Shown here one piece after another: positions 15,163 to 22,373 of a stretch of 27,124 nt of DNA. The notes below the pieces were generated by a model. It did no database searches. It saw only the letters and a list, made by a program, of their open reading frames with translations, and was not told where the DNA came from. This DNA is from Deltaproteobacteria bacterium (GTDB taxonomy: Bacteria; Myxococcota; Polyangia; Haliangiales; Haliangiaceae), in the NCBI GenBank assembly GCA_018262455.1, contig JAGSPR010000045.1:1-27124 (forward strand), written 5' to 3'. Position numbers and translations under genes: made by a program. Numbering within the stretch: the first letter of the stretch is position 1; each line of letters begins with the position of its first letter.

Positions 15163-16059
15163 CTAACGCTTCTTCCACCGCGCGTCGGAGGGGTTGGTGA
15201 ACGCGCCGGCGATCTTGGCGACCGGGCGCTCGCGAATCGCGGCGTAGGCGACCGACGCATCGCCGCGCATCTTCGCGTAGCTGCCACCGGCGGCGAACGC
15301 GAGCACCGTGGCCTCGAGCGGCGCCGCATTCGCGAACAGCAGATCGCGGGTCATCAGCAGCGGAACGCGCGTCGCGGCCGACACCTCGGCCTCCATGTAG
15401 GCGGCGGTGTGGCAGGCGATCGCGATCGTTCCAGTGACCACCCGACCGGGCTTCGGCCATTCGAACCGTTCGAGGTCCATCAGCCGGTTGTGGCCCACCC
15501 ACGCCACCAGCTGCGCTGCGCCGCCGGCCTCGAGCGTGGATCGGTCGTCGAGCACGAGCGTCCGCGCGGCGCCTCCGGAGACATCACTTGCGTACGCGGC
15601 GAGCGCGTGATCGATCGCCTTGCCGCGCCAGCCGTGCACGACGATGTCGAGCTCGAACGTCGAGCCGAGGCCCCGCTTGCGCCAGCTCGCCGGCGTCTGC
15701 ACCGTGCGCCGGAACACGTCGACCGCGACGATGTCGACGTTCCCGGTGTCGCCGCCGCGCTGGTGGAGCACGTGCTTCCAGCCGCCACCCTTGCGGGTGA
15801 ACCAGGCGCCGAACCCGGGCGTGGTGGCCCAGTAGAGGTTGGTGTCCGGGTTGTCGCCATCGCCGAGCCTGGCGTTGCCGCACGCGATGATCGTGTTGTC
15901 GCACAGAGGAACGTGAACCTCGGCGACCAGCGGCTTGCCGTGCGCGAGATCGTCGACGACACGATCGGTGAGGCCGGTCAGCCACGCATCCTCGGTCGAG
16001 GGCGCCGCGAGGACCGGAGTCGACCACGCAAGACAGACGAGCACGGCGGTGGCACGCAT
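15163..16059 (-). CDS. Exported protein of unknown function with conserved His/Cys blocks
   Basis: This 298-residue product starts at the ATG at 16059, which gives a standard signal peptide (MRATAVLVCLAWSTPVLAA); the frame extends further upstream without a signal. Visible blocks are VPLCDNTIIACGNARLGDGDNP, NLYWATTPGFGAWF, VVHGWRGKAIDHAL, VAWVGHNRLMDL and IAIACHTAAYMEAEV. His after a hydrophobic strand in GHNRLMD and Cys after another in IACH would fit a caspase-like or other Cys/His hydrolase, but that is a guess from spacing. The gene is divergent from the crotonase gene, with 108 bases between them. Confidence 0.8.
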   Translation of the reverse strand: MRATAVLVCLAWSTPVLAAPSTEDAWLTGLTDRVVDDLAHGKPLVAEVHVPLCDNTIIACGNARLGDGDNPDTNLYWATTPGFGAWFTRKGGGWKHVLHQRGGDTGNVDIVAVDVFRRTVQTPASWRKRGLGSTFELDIVVHGWRGKAIDHALAAYASDVSGGAARTLVLDDRSTLEAGGAAQLVAWVGHNRLMDLERFEWPKPGRVVTGTIAIACHTAAYMEAEVSAATRVPLLMTRDLLFANAAPLEATVLAFAAGGSYAKMRGDASVAYAAIRERPVAKIAGAFTNPSDARWKKR

Positions 16060-16167
16060 CTCGAGGTGCTGACACGCGGTACGTGGGCGCGCCAACCGTC
16101 TCCACATGTGTCGCACCCGTTCACGGATGAGATGGCCATGGGCGACGACCCCGCGTAGGTTCGACCC

Positions 16168-16980
16168 ATGTCCGAAGCAACAGTTCACGTCGAGCATGCT
16201 GGCGCGATCGCGGTGATCACCCTCGATCGCCCGGCGCGCAAGAACGCGCTCAACCGGGCGATGTGGGGGGCGCTGGGCCGGGCCGCCGACGCGCTGGCCG
16301 CGCGGCTACCGCGCGCGATCGTCCTCACCGGCGCCGGCAGCGCGTTCTCCGCCGGCATGGACGTCAATCCCGACAACCCGCAGGTGGCCGAGATCGTCGC
16401 CGCGGTGGCGCGCGGCGACGTGGCACCGCCTCGCGCGATGCTCGACGAGATCCACGCGGTGCTCGATCGCCTGTTCGCGCTGCCGGTGCCGTTGATCGCG
16501 GCGATCGGTGGCCTCGCCTATGGCGGTGGCGCGGAGATCGCGACCCGCTGCGATCTCCGCGTCGTCGATCCCGCCGCCACGATCTGCTTCTCGGAGGTGC
16601 GCCTTGGTCTGATGCCCGATCTCGGCGGCGGCGTCGCGCTGGCGCGCCTGCTCGGCCCCGGGCGCGCCGCCGATCTGATCCTGACGGCGCGCAAGCTCGA
16701 TGCGAGCGAGGCCTACGCGCTCGGCTTCGCCAACCGGGTCAGCGCCCCTGGTGCGACGCGCGCCGAGGCGATCGCGCTCGCCGAGCTGATCGCGGGCAAC
16801 GGTCCGCGCGCGGTGCGAGCAGCACTGGCGATCCTGCGCCGCGCGACCGACCTGCCGTGGCGCGACGCCGTCGCCGCCGAGGTCGACGCTGCCGCGCGAC
16901 TGATCGCCACCGGCGAGTGCCAGCAGGGCATCGCGGCGGTGCTCGGCGGCACCACGCCGCGCTTCGCCGACCCGACGTAG
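16168..16980 (+). CDS. Enoyl-CoA hydratase/isomerase (crotonase) family protein
   Basis: This 270-residue cytoplasmic protein is of normal length for the family. VITLDRPARKNALN marks the N-terminal CoA-binding strand. The two oxyanion-hole segments are FSAGMD (residues 60-65) and GGLAYGGGAE (114-123). One catalytic carboxylate, E143, is present in FSEVRLGLMPDLGG; the place of the second glutamate of mammalian hydratase is held by D169 (RAADLILTA). It should act on an acyl-CoA, probably in beta-oxidation or a related route, but hydratase, isomerase and hydrolase cannot be separated by sequence here. It stands alone, divergent from an exported-protein gene and followed by a repeat-rich intergenic region. 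Confidence 0.93.
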   Translation: MSEATVHVEHAGAIAVITLDRPARKNALNRAMWGALGRAADALAARLPRAIVLTGAGSAFSAGMDVNPDNPQVAEIVAAVARGDVAPPRAMLDEIHAVLDRLFALPVPLIAAIGGLAYGGGAEIATRCDLRVVDPAATICFSEVRLGLMPDLGGGVALARLLGPGRAADLILTARKLDASEAYALGFANRVSAPGATRAEAIALAELIAGNGPRAVRAALAILRRATDLPWRDAVAAEVDAAARLIATGECQQGIAAVLGGTTPRFADPT

Positions 16981-17017
16981 TACCTCGCCACAGATCTGAC
17001 CGGTTCGCGCAGCGATC

Positions 17018-17166
17018 TGCACGTGCAGTTGCACCAGCGGCCTCCACTTGCACTTGCGAGTTAAGACCTGCACTTGCACATGAGCCTCGTGGGCAAGTGC
17101 GCAGTGCAGGTCTTAACGGCAAGTGCAGGTGCACGTCATCAGTGAGAAGTGCAAGTGCAGGTCGGC
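17018..17166. repeat. TGCA-rich palindromic repeat cluster
   Basis: Between convergent stops at 16980 and 17230 the sequence changes to about eleven TGCA tetramers. They are arranged as ACTTGCAC, its complement GTGCAAGT, GCAAGTGCAGGT (17119-17130 and 17151-17162) and the perfect palindrome TGCACGTGCA (17018-17027). The core is an inverted repeat with arms 17045-17074 and 17103-17131, including the 15-base perfect pair GTTAAGACCTGCACT / AGTGCAGGTCTTAAC. The 28-base loop again contains TGCAC and GCAAGTGC. It may be a bidirectional terminator, a mobile palindromic element or a protein-binding array. No open reading frame is supported. Confidence 0.7.
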
Positions 17167-17229
17167 ACAGGTTCAACCGATCAAAACCTTGTCGAATTAC
17201 TAGCCCGCGTGGTCAGGGAGTACGGGTGT

Positions 17230-17784
17230 TCAGAGCAGCGGACCACTGCCCCCGTTCGGGTCCGGGCACCCGTCGGGGTTATCGCAACCGGAGCCGCTGC
17301 CGGAGCCGCTGCCGCTGCCGCTGCCGCCACCACCGTCGGGACAGCCATCGGGATCCTGGCACGTGGGGTCGGGGCCGCAATCCCCGCCCGGGCAGTCCGT
17401 GCACAGGTCCACGCTGGTGATCGCAGGTTGGTTCACGCCGTCGGCCCCGTTCGGATCGACGTAGTTGATCGAGTGGCTTGGATAGGTCTCGCCGGACGCC
17501 GTGACCACGTAGCCCACCGACGGTGCTCCGTCGATGTACAGGGTGAAACCGATGTACTCCCCGGGAGAGCCGGGCTTCGCAACCCAGTTGCCGAACGTCG
17601 CAACCGTGGTGCCGATATGCGAGTAGATGCCTTCCTTGCCGATGCCCGTGCCTGAGATCTTGCACCCGCACTTCTCGACGGGGTGCACCCGCGTCCCCGG
17701 GCTTTCGATACGGGAGCTCGAGTCGGTGCTGCAGCCCGTGGCCAGGCACAGGGCCGCGACGGTGGAGAGCAAGCTGGTTCGCAT
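17230..17784 (-). CDS. Lipoprotein with Gly/Ser linker and Cys-Pro-Asp-rich C terminus
   Basis: This 184-residue protein has lipobox LATGC (Cys18). The middle is a beta-rich domain with a paired Cys (EKCGCKI) and segments such as EGIYSHIGTTVATFGNWV and EYIGFTLYIDG. The C terminus is DLCTDCPGGDCGPDPTCQDPDGCPDG, an alternating Gly-Ser run of about 13 residues, and CDNPDGCPDPNGG. Repeated DPDGCPD/NPDGCPD units look like calcium-binding or disulfide-knot stalk elements. The function is unknown. The start lies directly beside a 15-base palindrome. Confidence 0.82.
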   Translation of the reverse strand: MRTSLLSTVAALCLATGCSTDSSSRIESPGTRVHPVEKCGCKISGTGIGKEGIYSHIGTTVATFGNWVAKPGSPGEYIGFTLYIDGAPSVGYVVTASGETYPSHSINYVDPNGADGVNQPAITSVDLCTDCPGGDCGPDPTCQDPDGCPDGGGGSGSGSGSGSGSGCDNPDGCPDPNGGSGPLL

Positions 17785-17787
17785 GCC

Positions 17788-17802
17788 GTTGCACCCTGCA
17801 AC
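17788..17802. promoter_or_regulatory. Palindrome GTTGCACCCTGCAAC beside the lipoprotein start
   Basis: GTTGCA and TGCAAC flank CCC, 3 bases upstream of the ATG at 17784 (- strand), at the position of the ribosome site. It could hide or expose the start as a small hairpin, or bind a regulator. Its GTTGCA half-site also occurs in the operator-like repeat at 11916-11939. Confidence 0.4.
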
Positions 17803-17955
17803 GACCAGACCGCACGCCGGTGGTGTGGTCGGGGCGACGACACCTACGCTTATCCGCGCACTTAGTCGGATCCGCCCCCGCCAGCGCTGGGGACCGAGAC
17901 TCCACTCCGCCCGGCTCCCGCCCCAGTCGCCCGATCGACCTTGGCCCGGCCACGC

Positions 17956-19890
17956 TCACGCACCTGCGGCGAGCGCGCTCCGCAAGACCTCGAGGGTCGG
18001 GGGCTTGACCACGTGCCGGGCAAAGCCCGCGTCGGCGGCACGCTTGCGATCCTCAGGTTGCCCGTAGCCACTCAGCGCCACCAGCAAGGCTCCGCTCAAC
18101 GCGTCGTCGGCACGCAGCTGGCGCGCCACCTCGTAGCCGTCCATGCCGGGAAGCCCGATATCGCACAGCACCACGTCGGGATGGAACTCCACCGCCGCAG
18201 CGATTCCCGAGGATCCGTCGAACGCGACCCGGACGTCGTGGCCCATCAGCTGCAGCACGTCCTGCAGCGACTCCGCGACGTCTCGATTGTCCTCGATCAC
18301 GAGTACCCGCCGGTGGGGTGACAGTTCCGGTGCGGTGGCGCCGACGGTGCGCTCGGCTGCACCCGCGAGCGGCAGGCGGATCGTGAACTCCGCGCCCTGG
18401 CCAGGTCCCGCGCTGGCGGCGACCGCGGAGCCCCCGTGGAGCTCGACGGTGCCTTTGACCATCGCCAGACCCAGCCCGAGCCCGCCATCGGCGCGACTGA
18501 TCGTGGTGCCGAGCTGCACGAACGGTTCGAACACGCGCGAGATCTCCTCGGCGGGAATTCCCGCGCCGGTGTCTCGAACGCGCAGCACGACCTCGTCCTG
18601 CTCGCGTCCGAGCGAGACGTCGATGCGCCCACCCTCGGGCGTGAACTTGGCGGCGTTGTGGAGGAGATTGCCGACGACCTGGCCGAGGCGCGTGGCGTCA
18701 CCGTCGAGCCACAGCGGTTCTGACGGGGCGTGGAGCCCGAGCTCGATCCGGCGCGCTTCCACGAGCGTTCGCTGGTCGTCGATCATGCGCCGCACCAGAT
18801 CGCCGAGCTCGATGCGCTCTCGCTGGAGCTCGAGCTTCCCCCGGGCGATGCGCGTGACGTCGAGCAGATCGTCGACGAGACGCGTGAGCTGATCGACCTG
18901 CCGATCGATGACCCGGTGCGCGCGCTGCGCCGCCTGGCCACCGGCGGGGGCGCGGTCGAGCACGTCGACGCCGCTGCGGATCGCGGCGAGCGGGTTGCGG
19001 AGCTCGTGCGACAGCATCGCCAGGAATTCGTCCTTGTTGCGATTCAGCTCGCGGAGCTCGGCCTCGGCCTGCCGGCGCTCGGTGACATCGACCGCCACGC
19101 CGACCTGCCGCACCGGGATCCGGCCCGTCGTCGTGTGTTCGAAGTAGGTGCGCCCCACCCACGAGAGCCAGCGGTTGGTGCCGTCGGGGCGGACGATCCT
19201 GGCCTCGAGCCGCACGTGACCTTCGCCTGACGGATCGAGCGAGCGCTCATATCCGGCCCAGATCGCTGGCCGATCGTCGGCGTGGACGATGCGCATCCCG
19301 TGCTCGCGCAGCGAAGCACCCGGCGGCAGTCCGAGCACCGCATAGAGCTCGGGCGAGGCGACGGTCAGCTTCGTCCGCACGTCGTAGTCGTACGAGCCGA
19401 TCTGCGCCGCCTCGTTGGCCAGGCGCAGGCGTTCTTCGCTTCGCGCGTGCTCCGCCGCGGAGGCTTCGGCCTGCTTCCGCCCTCGGGAGATCAGCGCGGT
19501 CAGGTAGACCAGGATCAGGCCGTCGACGGTGAACAACACCGCCTGCGCGACCGCCTCCGACGGGGTGTGCCGGTCGGGCAAGACGAAGAAGTAGGCCGCG
19601 AGCGGTGCGGAAAGCAGGGTGGCGCAGATCCCGGGGCCCCGCCCTCCAAACAGGGAAGCCACGACCACCGCGGTGAAGAACACCACCCAGGGAGCGCCGA
19701 CTCCCGTCACCGGCTCGAGCAGCATCCTGATCCCGAGCGCGCTCGCCACCGCCAGGACCGCGACGAGGTACGCCATGAACCTCGACGGTGGCCGGGTCCG
19801 CGATGCGCTCATGCTCGACACCGTGGCAGGGATCCGGTCCCGAAGGAAGCTGGGTCGATCCGCCCCCGCCGGGGATCCATCCGGATTCAT
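17956..19890 (-). CDS. Membrane hybrid histidine kinase (DUF4118-PAS-HisKA-HATPase-receiver)
   Basis: This 644-residue protein starts at the ATG at 19890, 17 bases after the upstream stop; an ATG at 19812 is the alternative. Four hydrophobic helices at about residues 39-58, 66-84, 87-104 and 113-133 form a DUF4118/KdpD-like membrane unit. A PAS domain follows (about 155-272), then HisKA with H295 (SHELRNPLAAIRSG), the HATPase (GNLLHNAAKF, DTGAGI, GGLGLGL), and a receiver with D577 (LCDIGLPGMDGYE) and K629. It senses a membrane or cytoplasmic signal; the target is unknown and no Hpt or DNA-binding partner is adjacent. It is closely related to the soluble kinase at 7286-9286 from HisKA onward. 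Confidence 0.94.
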   Translation of the reverse strand: MNPDGSPAGADRPSFLRDRIPATVSSMSASRTRPPSRFMAYLVAVLAVASALGIRMLLEPVTGVGAPWVVFFTAVVVASLFGGRGPGICATLLSAPLAAYFFVLPDRHTPSEAVAQAVLFTVDGLILVYLTALISRGRKQAEASAAEHARSEERLRLANEAAQIGSYDYDVRTKLTVASPELYAVLGLPPGASLREHGMRIVHADDRPAIWAGYERSLDPSGEGHVRLEARIVRPDGTNRWLSWVGRTYFEHTTTGRIPVRQVGVAVDVTERRQAEAELRELNRNKDEFLAMLSHELRNPLAAIRSGVDVLDRAPAGGQAAQRAHRVIDRQVDQLTRLVDDLLDVTRIARGKLELQRERIELGDLVRRMIDDQRTLVEARRIELGLHAPSEPLWLDGDATRLGQVVGNLLHNAAKFTPEGGRIDVSLGREQDEVVLRVRDTGAGIPAEEISRVFEPFVQLGTTISRADGGLGLGLAMVKGTVELHGGSAVAASAGPGQGAEFTIRLPLAGAAERTVGATAPELSPHRRVLVIEDNRDVAESLQDVLQLMGHDVRVAFDGSSGIAAAVEFHPDVVLCDIGLPGMDGYEVARQLRADDALSGALLVALSGYGQPEDRKRAADAGFARHVVKPPTLEVLRSALAAGA

Positions 19891-19907
19891 CAAATTTCGG
19901 ATTCGCG

Positions 19908-20573
19908 TTATCCGCGCTGGGCGAGCCAGATGTAGTAACGGGGCCCGCCCGGCGTCGTCGCCTCCGCACGCACGCGCTCGACCTTGCCGACGGTGTCCAG
20001 CCCCTCGAACGTCTTCGATGAGACCGCCGACCACACCGCGAGGATGCCGGTCCCCTTGCGCAACGCCGCCCGCGCCCGCGCCAGCCCGGCGCGGCTGTAC
20101 AGCTTGGCGTTGCCGGGGTCCGAGATCGCAACCGGACCATTGTCGACGTCGAGCACGATCGCGTCGTAGTCCCCCTTGCCGCGGCCGATCACCTTCGCGA
20201 CATCGTCCACGATCACCTCGACCCGAGGATCGTCGAGCGGGTGTCCCGCGAGCGCACCGCACACGTCGCGGTTCCAGCGCACGACCTCGGGCACCAGCTC
20301 GACCACGACGACCCGGGCGGTCTTCGGTAACGCGTCGAGGGCCGCGCGCAGCGTGAACCCGAGCCCGAGGCCCCCGATCAGGACCTTCGGTCTGACCACG
20401 CCGGCGAGGCGCTCGGCGACGATCCGGCCGAGCGCATCTTCGGAGCCGTGCTCATGACTGCTCATCAGGGGCCGGCCGCCGACGTGGATCGAGAAGTGCG
20501 CATCCCACCGCAGGAGCACCATCTCCTTGCCGTTGGACAACGTCACGCGATCGAGGATCTCGTCGGCTATCAC
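19908..20573 (-). CDS. Spermidine-synthase-like SAM-dependent transferase
   Basis: This 221-residue cytoplasmic protein starts at the GTG at 20573. RPLMSSHEHGSEDALG resembles the start of the spermidine/spermine synthase core. The nucleotide-binding loop is IGGLGLGFTLRAAL, with the acidic strand end VVVELVPEVV, and DAIVLDVDNGP is the next motif. It is shorter than the roughly 280-300 residues of a classical SpeE and shows no clear polyamine-pocket signature, so methyltransferase or aminopropyltransferase activity on another substrate is possible. It lies just upstream of the membrane hybrid kinase, in the same direction and probably co-transcribed. Confidence 0.84.
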   Translation of the reverse strand: MIADEILDRVTLSNGKEMVLLRWDAHFSIHVGGRPLMSSHEHGSEDALGRIVAERLAGVVRPKVLIGGLGLGFTLRAALDALPKTARVVVVELVPEVVRWNRDVCGALAGHPLDDPRVEVIVDDVAKVIGRGKGDYDAIVLDVDNGPVAISDPGNAKLYSRAGLARARAALRKGTGILAVWSAVSSKTFEGLDTVGKVERVRAEATTPGGPRYYIWLAQRG

Positions 20574-20627
20574 TGCCGCGGACTCTAGCAGAGGCAGGGC
20601 GCCGCGCTGGGCGCAAGCGCGTCGGAG

Positions 20628-21731
20628 CTAGCGGCGCATCGCGGCCCGCTCGCCGGCGGTGTCTCCGAAGTGAAGCTCGCCTGGTGCCTGGCTGGCCACG
20701 AACGCGCGAAGCTCGGCGGCGGCGGCGGCGCGGCGCGTCTGCGGCTTGCCGGGCGGCATGACGGCGGTCAAGGTGCGGTCGATCGCGAGGCCGCCGCCCT
20801 GGGCGTGGATCGTGACGGTGCCGGTGCTCCGGGCGACGAGGTCGACGCAGCCTTCGAACCGGGTGGCCTCGACGTCGGCGTTTTCGGCCTCGAACGTCCA
20901 CGGGACGTGGATGTAGCGAGCGCCGAGGAACGCTGCGAAGCAGACGACGCGGTGCGAGCCGAGCTCGAGGTCGGCGCCGTCGCCGAACGCGAGCTCGAGC
21001 CGATCGGGCCCGGCCGCGACCGGGATCTGGATCGTCGACGTCCGGCCCGCCGCCACGACGGTGATCGGATGCGAGCCGACGCCCAGGTTGCCGAGCTGGA
21101 GCTCGTCCCACTTGGTCTGGGTGACGCCGGCGCCCGTGATGACCATCGTGTCATCGACGACGCGCAGGCCGTCGGGCGTCTTCAGGCCGATGATCGCGAG
21201 CGAGCCCGGCGCGTAGAGCACGGCGTCGTCGTCGGGCGTCTTCGCCAGGAGGTCGGCGAGCGATCGTGCCAGCCCGATCCGGCCGACCTCCCGGGTCGCG
21301 ATCCGGATCCGATCGTAGAGCGCGCCATCGGCCGGATCCGTGATCCGGAGGTAGTCGTCCTCGGAGGCATCGCCGCGCAGCACGAGGACGTTGGCCTGCT
21401 GGGTCTCGATGTGCGCAGCGGCGCCGTCGATCGCGGCGTCGTAGGGCAGATCGAAGGCCTCACGCGCGTGGTCGGCAGTGACCTCGAGCCGCACGGTCTG
21501 GGTGCCGCCGTGCGCGATCGTCTTGAGCTCACCGTAGTCGAAGAACCCGTCGCCGATGATCGGGCCGACGAAGTGCAAGCCATCTTCGGTGCCGTCCGCG
21601 CACACTTCTTGGTCCGGACACGCGCCGCCGACGTTGCGATCGCCACCGTCGCAGCTCGCGGCCGGTGCGAACACGGCAATGGCACATGCAAGGCCCGCCT
21701 GCACGATCGTCTGGGTGTTGATCCTGGTCAT
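20628..21731 (-). CDS. Predicted lipoprotein of unknown function
   Basis: This 367-residue protein starts at the ATG at 21731, eight codons inside the longest frame, because that gives a normal signal and lipobox (PAASC, about Cys27). After CDGGDRNVGGACPDQEVC the body is beta-rich and looks like several immunoglobulin-like or carbohydrate-binding-type sandwiches (TVRLEVTADHA, NVLVLRGDASEDDYLRI, RTSTIQIPVAAGPDRLEL, GTVTIHAQGGGLAIDRTL). No catalytic motif was recognised. It lies 54 bases upstream of the spermidine-synthase-like gene on the same strand, but shared transcription is uncertain. Confidence 0.82.
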   Translation of the reverse strand: MTRINTQTIVQAGLACAIAVFAPAASCDGGDRNVGGACPDQEVCADGTEDGLHFVGPIIGDGFFDYGELKTIAHGGTQTVRLEVTADHAREAFDLPYDAAIDGAAAHIETQQANVLVLRGDASEDDYLRITDPADGALYDRIRIATREVGRIGLARSLADLLAKTPDDDAVLYAPGSLAIIGLKTPDGLRVVDDTMVITGAGVTQTKWDELQLGNLGVGSHPITVVAAGRTSTIQIPVAAGPDRLELAFGDGADLELGSHRVVCFAAFLGARYIHVPWTFEAENADVEATRFEGCVDLVARSTGTVTIHAQGGGLAIDRTLTAVMPPGKPQTRRAAAAAELRAFVASQAPGELHFGDTAGERAAMRR

Positions 21732-21806
21732 GCCTGGATGACACGCGACTCGCACCTCGTGGGAACGCCGATCGAGCCCGGGCAGCTCGATGCCGGGCGT
21801 TGCCGG

Positions 21807-22232
21807 TTAGAAGTAGTCCGAGAAGAACACCAGCACCGCGGCGACGCTGCGCTTGCTGCCGAAGTCGCCACAACAGCTCGAGGCGCTGCCCCAGCTCGAC
21901 CCACCCTTCCGGATCGTGCCACCCGATTCGATCGTTCCGATGGAGCTACCGTTCTTGCGGACCGTGCCGTCCGACTCGACCTTGCCAACCGAGCTGCCGT
22001 TCTTGCGGATCGTGCCGTCGGACTCGACCTTGCCGATCGAGCTGCCGCTCTTGCGTACGGTGCCATCGGACTCGACCTTGCCGACCGAGCTGCCGTTGAT
22101 GCGGATCGTCCCGTCGCTCTCGATCTTCGCCCAGCTCGAACCTCCCTGGCGGATCTCGATGTCGGCGGCGGCGATCGCCGGGACGGCAACCAAGGAGAGC
22201 GCGATCAAGCAGGCGACGAAGGTTCGGATCAT
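21807..22232 (-). CDS. Secreted repeat protein, beta-flower-like
   Basis: This 141-residue protein has a signal peptide (MIRTFVACLIALSLVAVPAIAAA). Residues 34-113 are five tandem 16-residue units of consensus (V/I)GKVESDGT(V/I)RKNGSS. A short C-terminal part with a Cys pair (SSCCGDF) ends in the hydrophobic tail SVAAVLVFFSDYF. The pattern IESDGTIR resembles the repeats of the 5-fold beta-flower family, whose units each add a blade around an axis; five units would match such a closed ring, but the match is from memory. The function is unknown. It is divergent from the transglycosylase-like gene. Confidence 0.83.
   Translation of the reverse strand: MIRTFVACLIALSLVAVPAIAAADIEIRQGGSSWAKIESDGTIRINGSSVGKVESDGTVRKSGSSIGKVESDGTIRKNGSSVGKVESDGTVRKNGSSIGTIESGGTIRKGGSSWGSASSCCGDFGSKRSVAAVLVFFSDYF
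21894..22133 (-). repeat. Five tandem 48-base coding repeats
   Basis: The five 16-codon units of the secreted repeat protein are similar at the DNA level as well as in protein (recurring GAGTCCGACGGC cores), which suggests recent unit duplication and possible copy-number variation. Confidence 0.8.
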
Positions 22233-22373
22233 CGGCGCAGCCTACTGGATCCGGCTGGCGTTCGGCGAGCGCCATCGCCGCCGGCAACTCGAGTTGCCAC
22301 GGCACCGCCTGCCAGCCGGACCGGGTTCCAGCCAACTACCCGGAACAAGTGCGCTGTATGCTCGGCACGATCC
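22233..22373. promoter_or_regulatory. Divergent intergenic region with perfect 16-base palindrome
   Basis: GGCAACTCGAGTTGCC at 22283-22298 is a perfect palindrome midway between the divergent repeat-protein and transglycosylase-like genes, a suitable place for an operator. TGGCG and CGCCA also pair at about 22256-22275. TATGCT at 22357-22362 is a possible -10 for the + strand gene. No regulator can be named. Confidence 0.45.

Noticed and set aside
16981..17229. CRISPR array or integron attC site
   Set aside because: Repeats are short, irregularly spaced and in both orientations; there are no equal spacers and no cas or integrase gene.
20670..22373. N-terminal extension of the transglycosylase-like frame far upstream
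   Set aside because: The signal peptide begins at the ATG at 22374; the upstream part is antisense to two lipoprotein/secreted genes.
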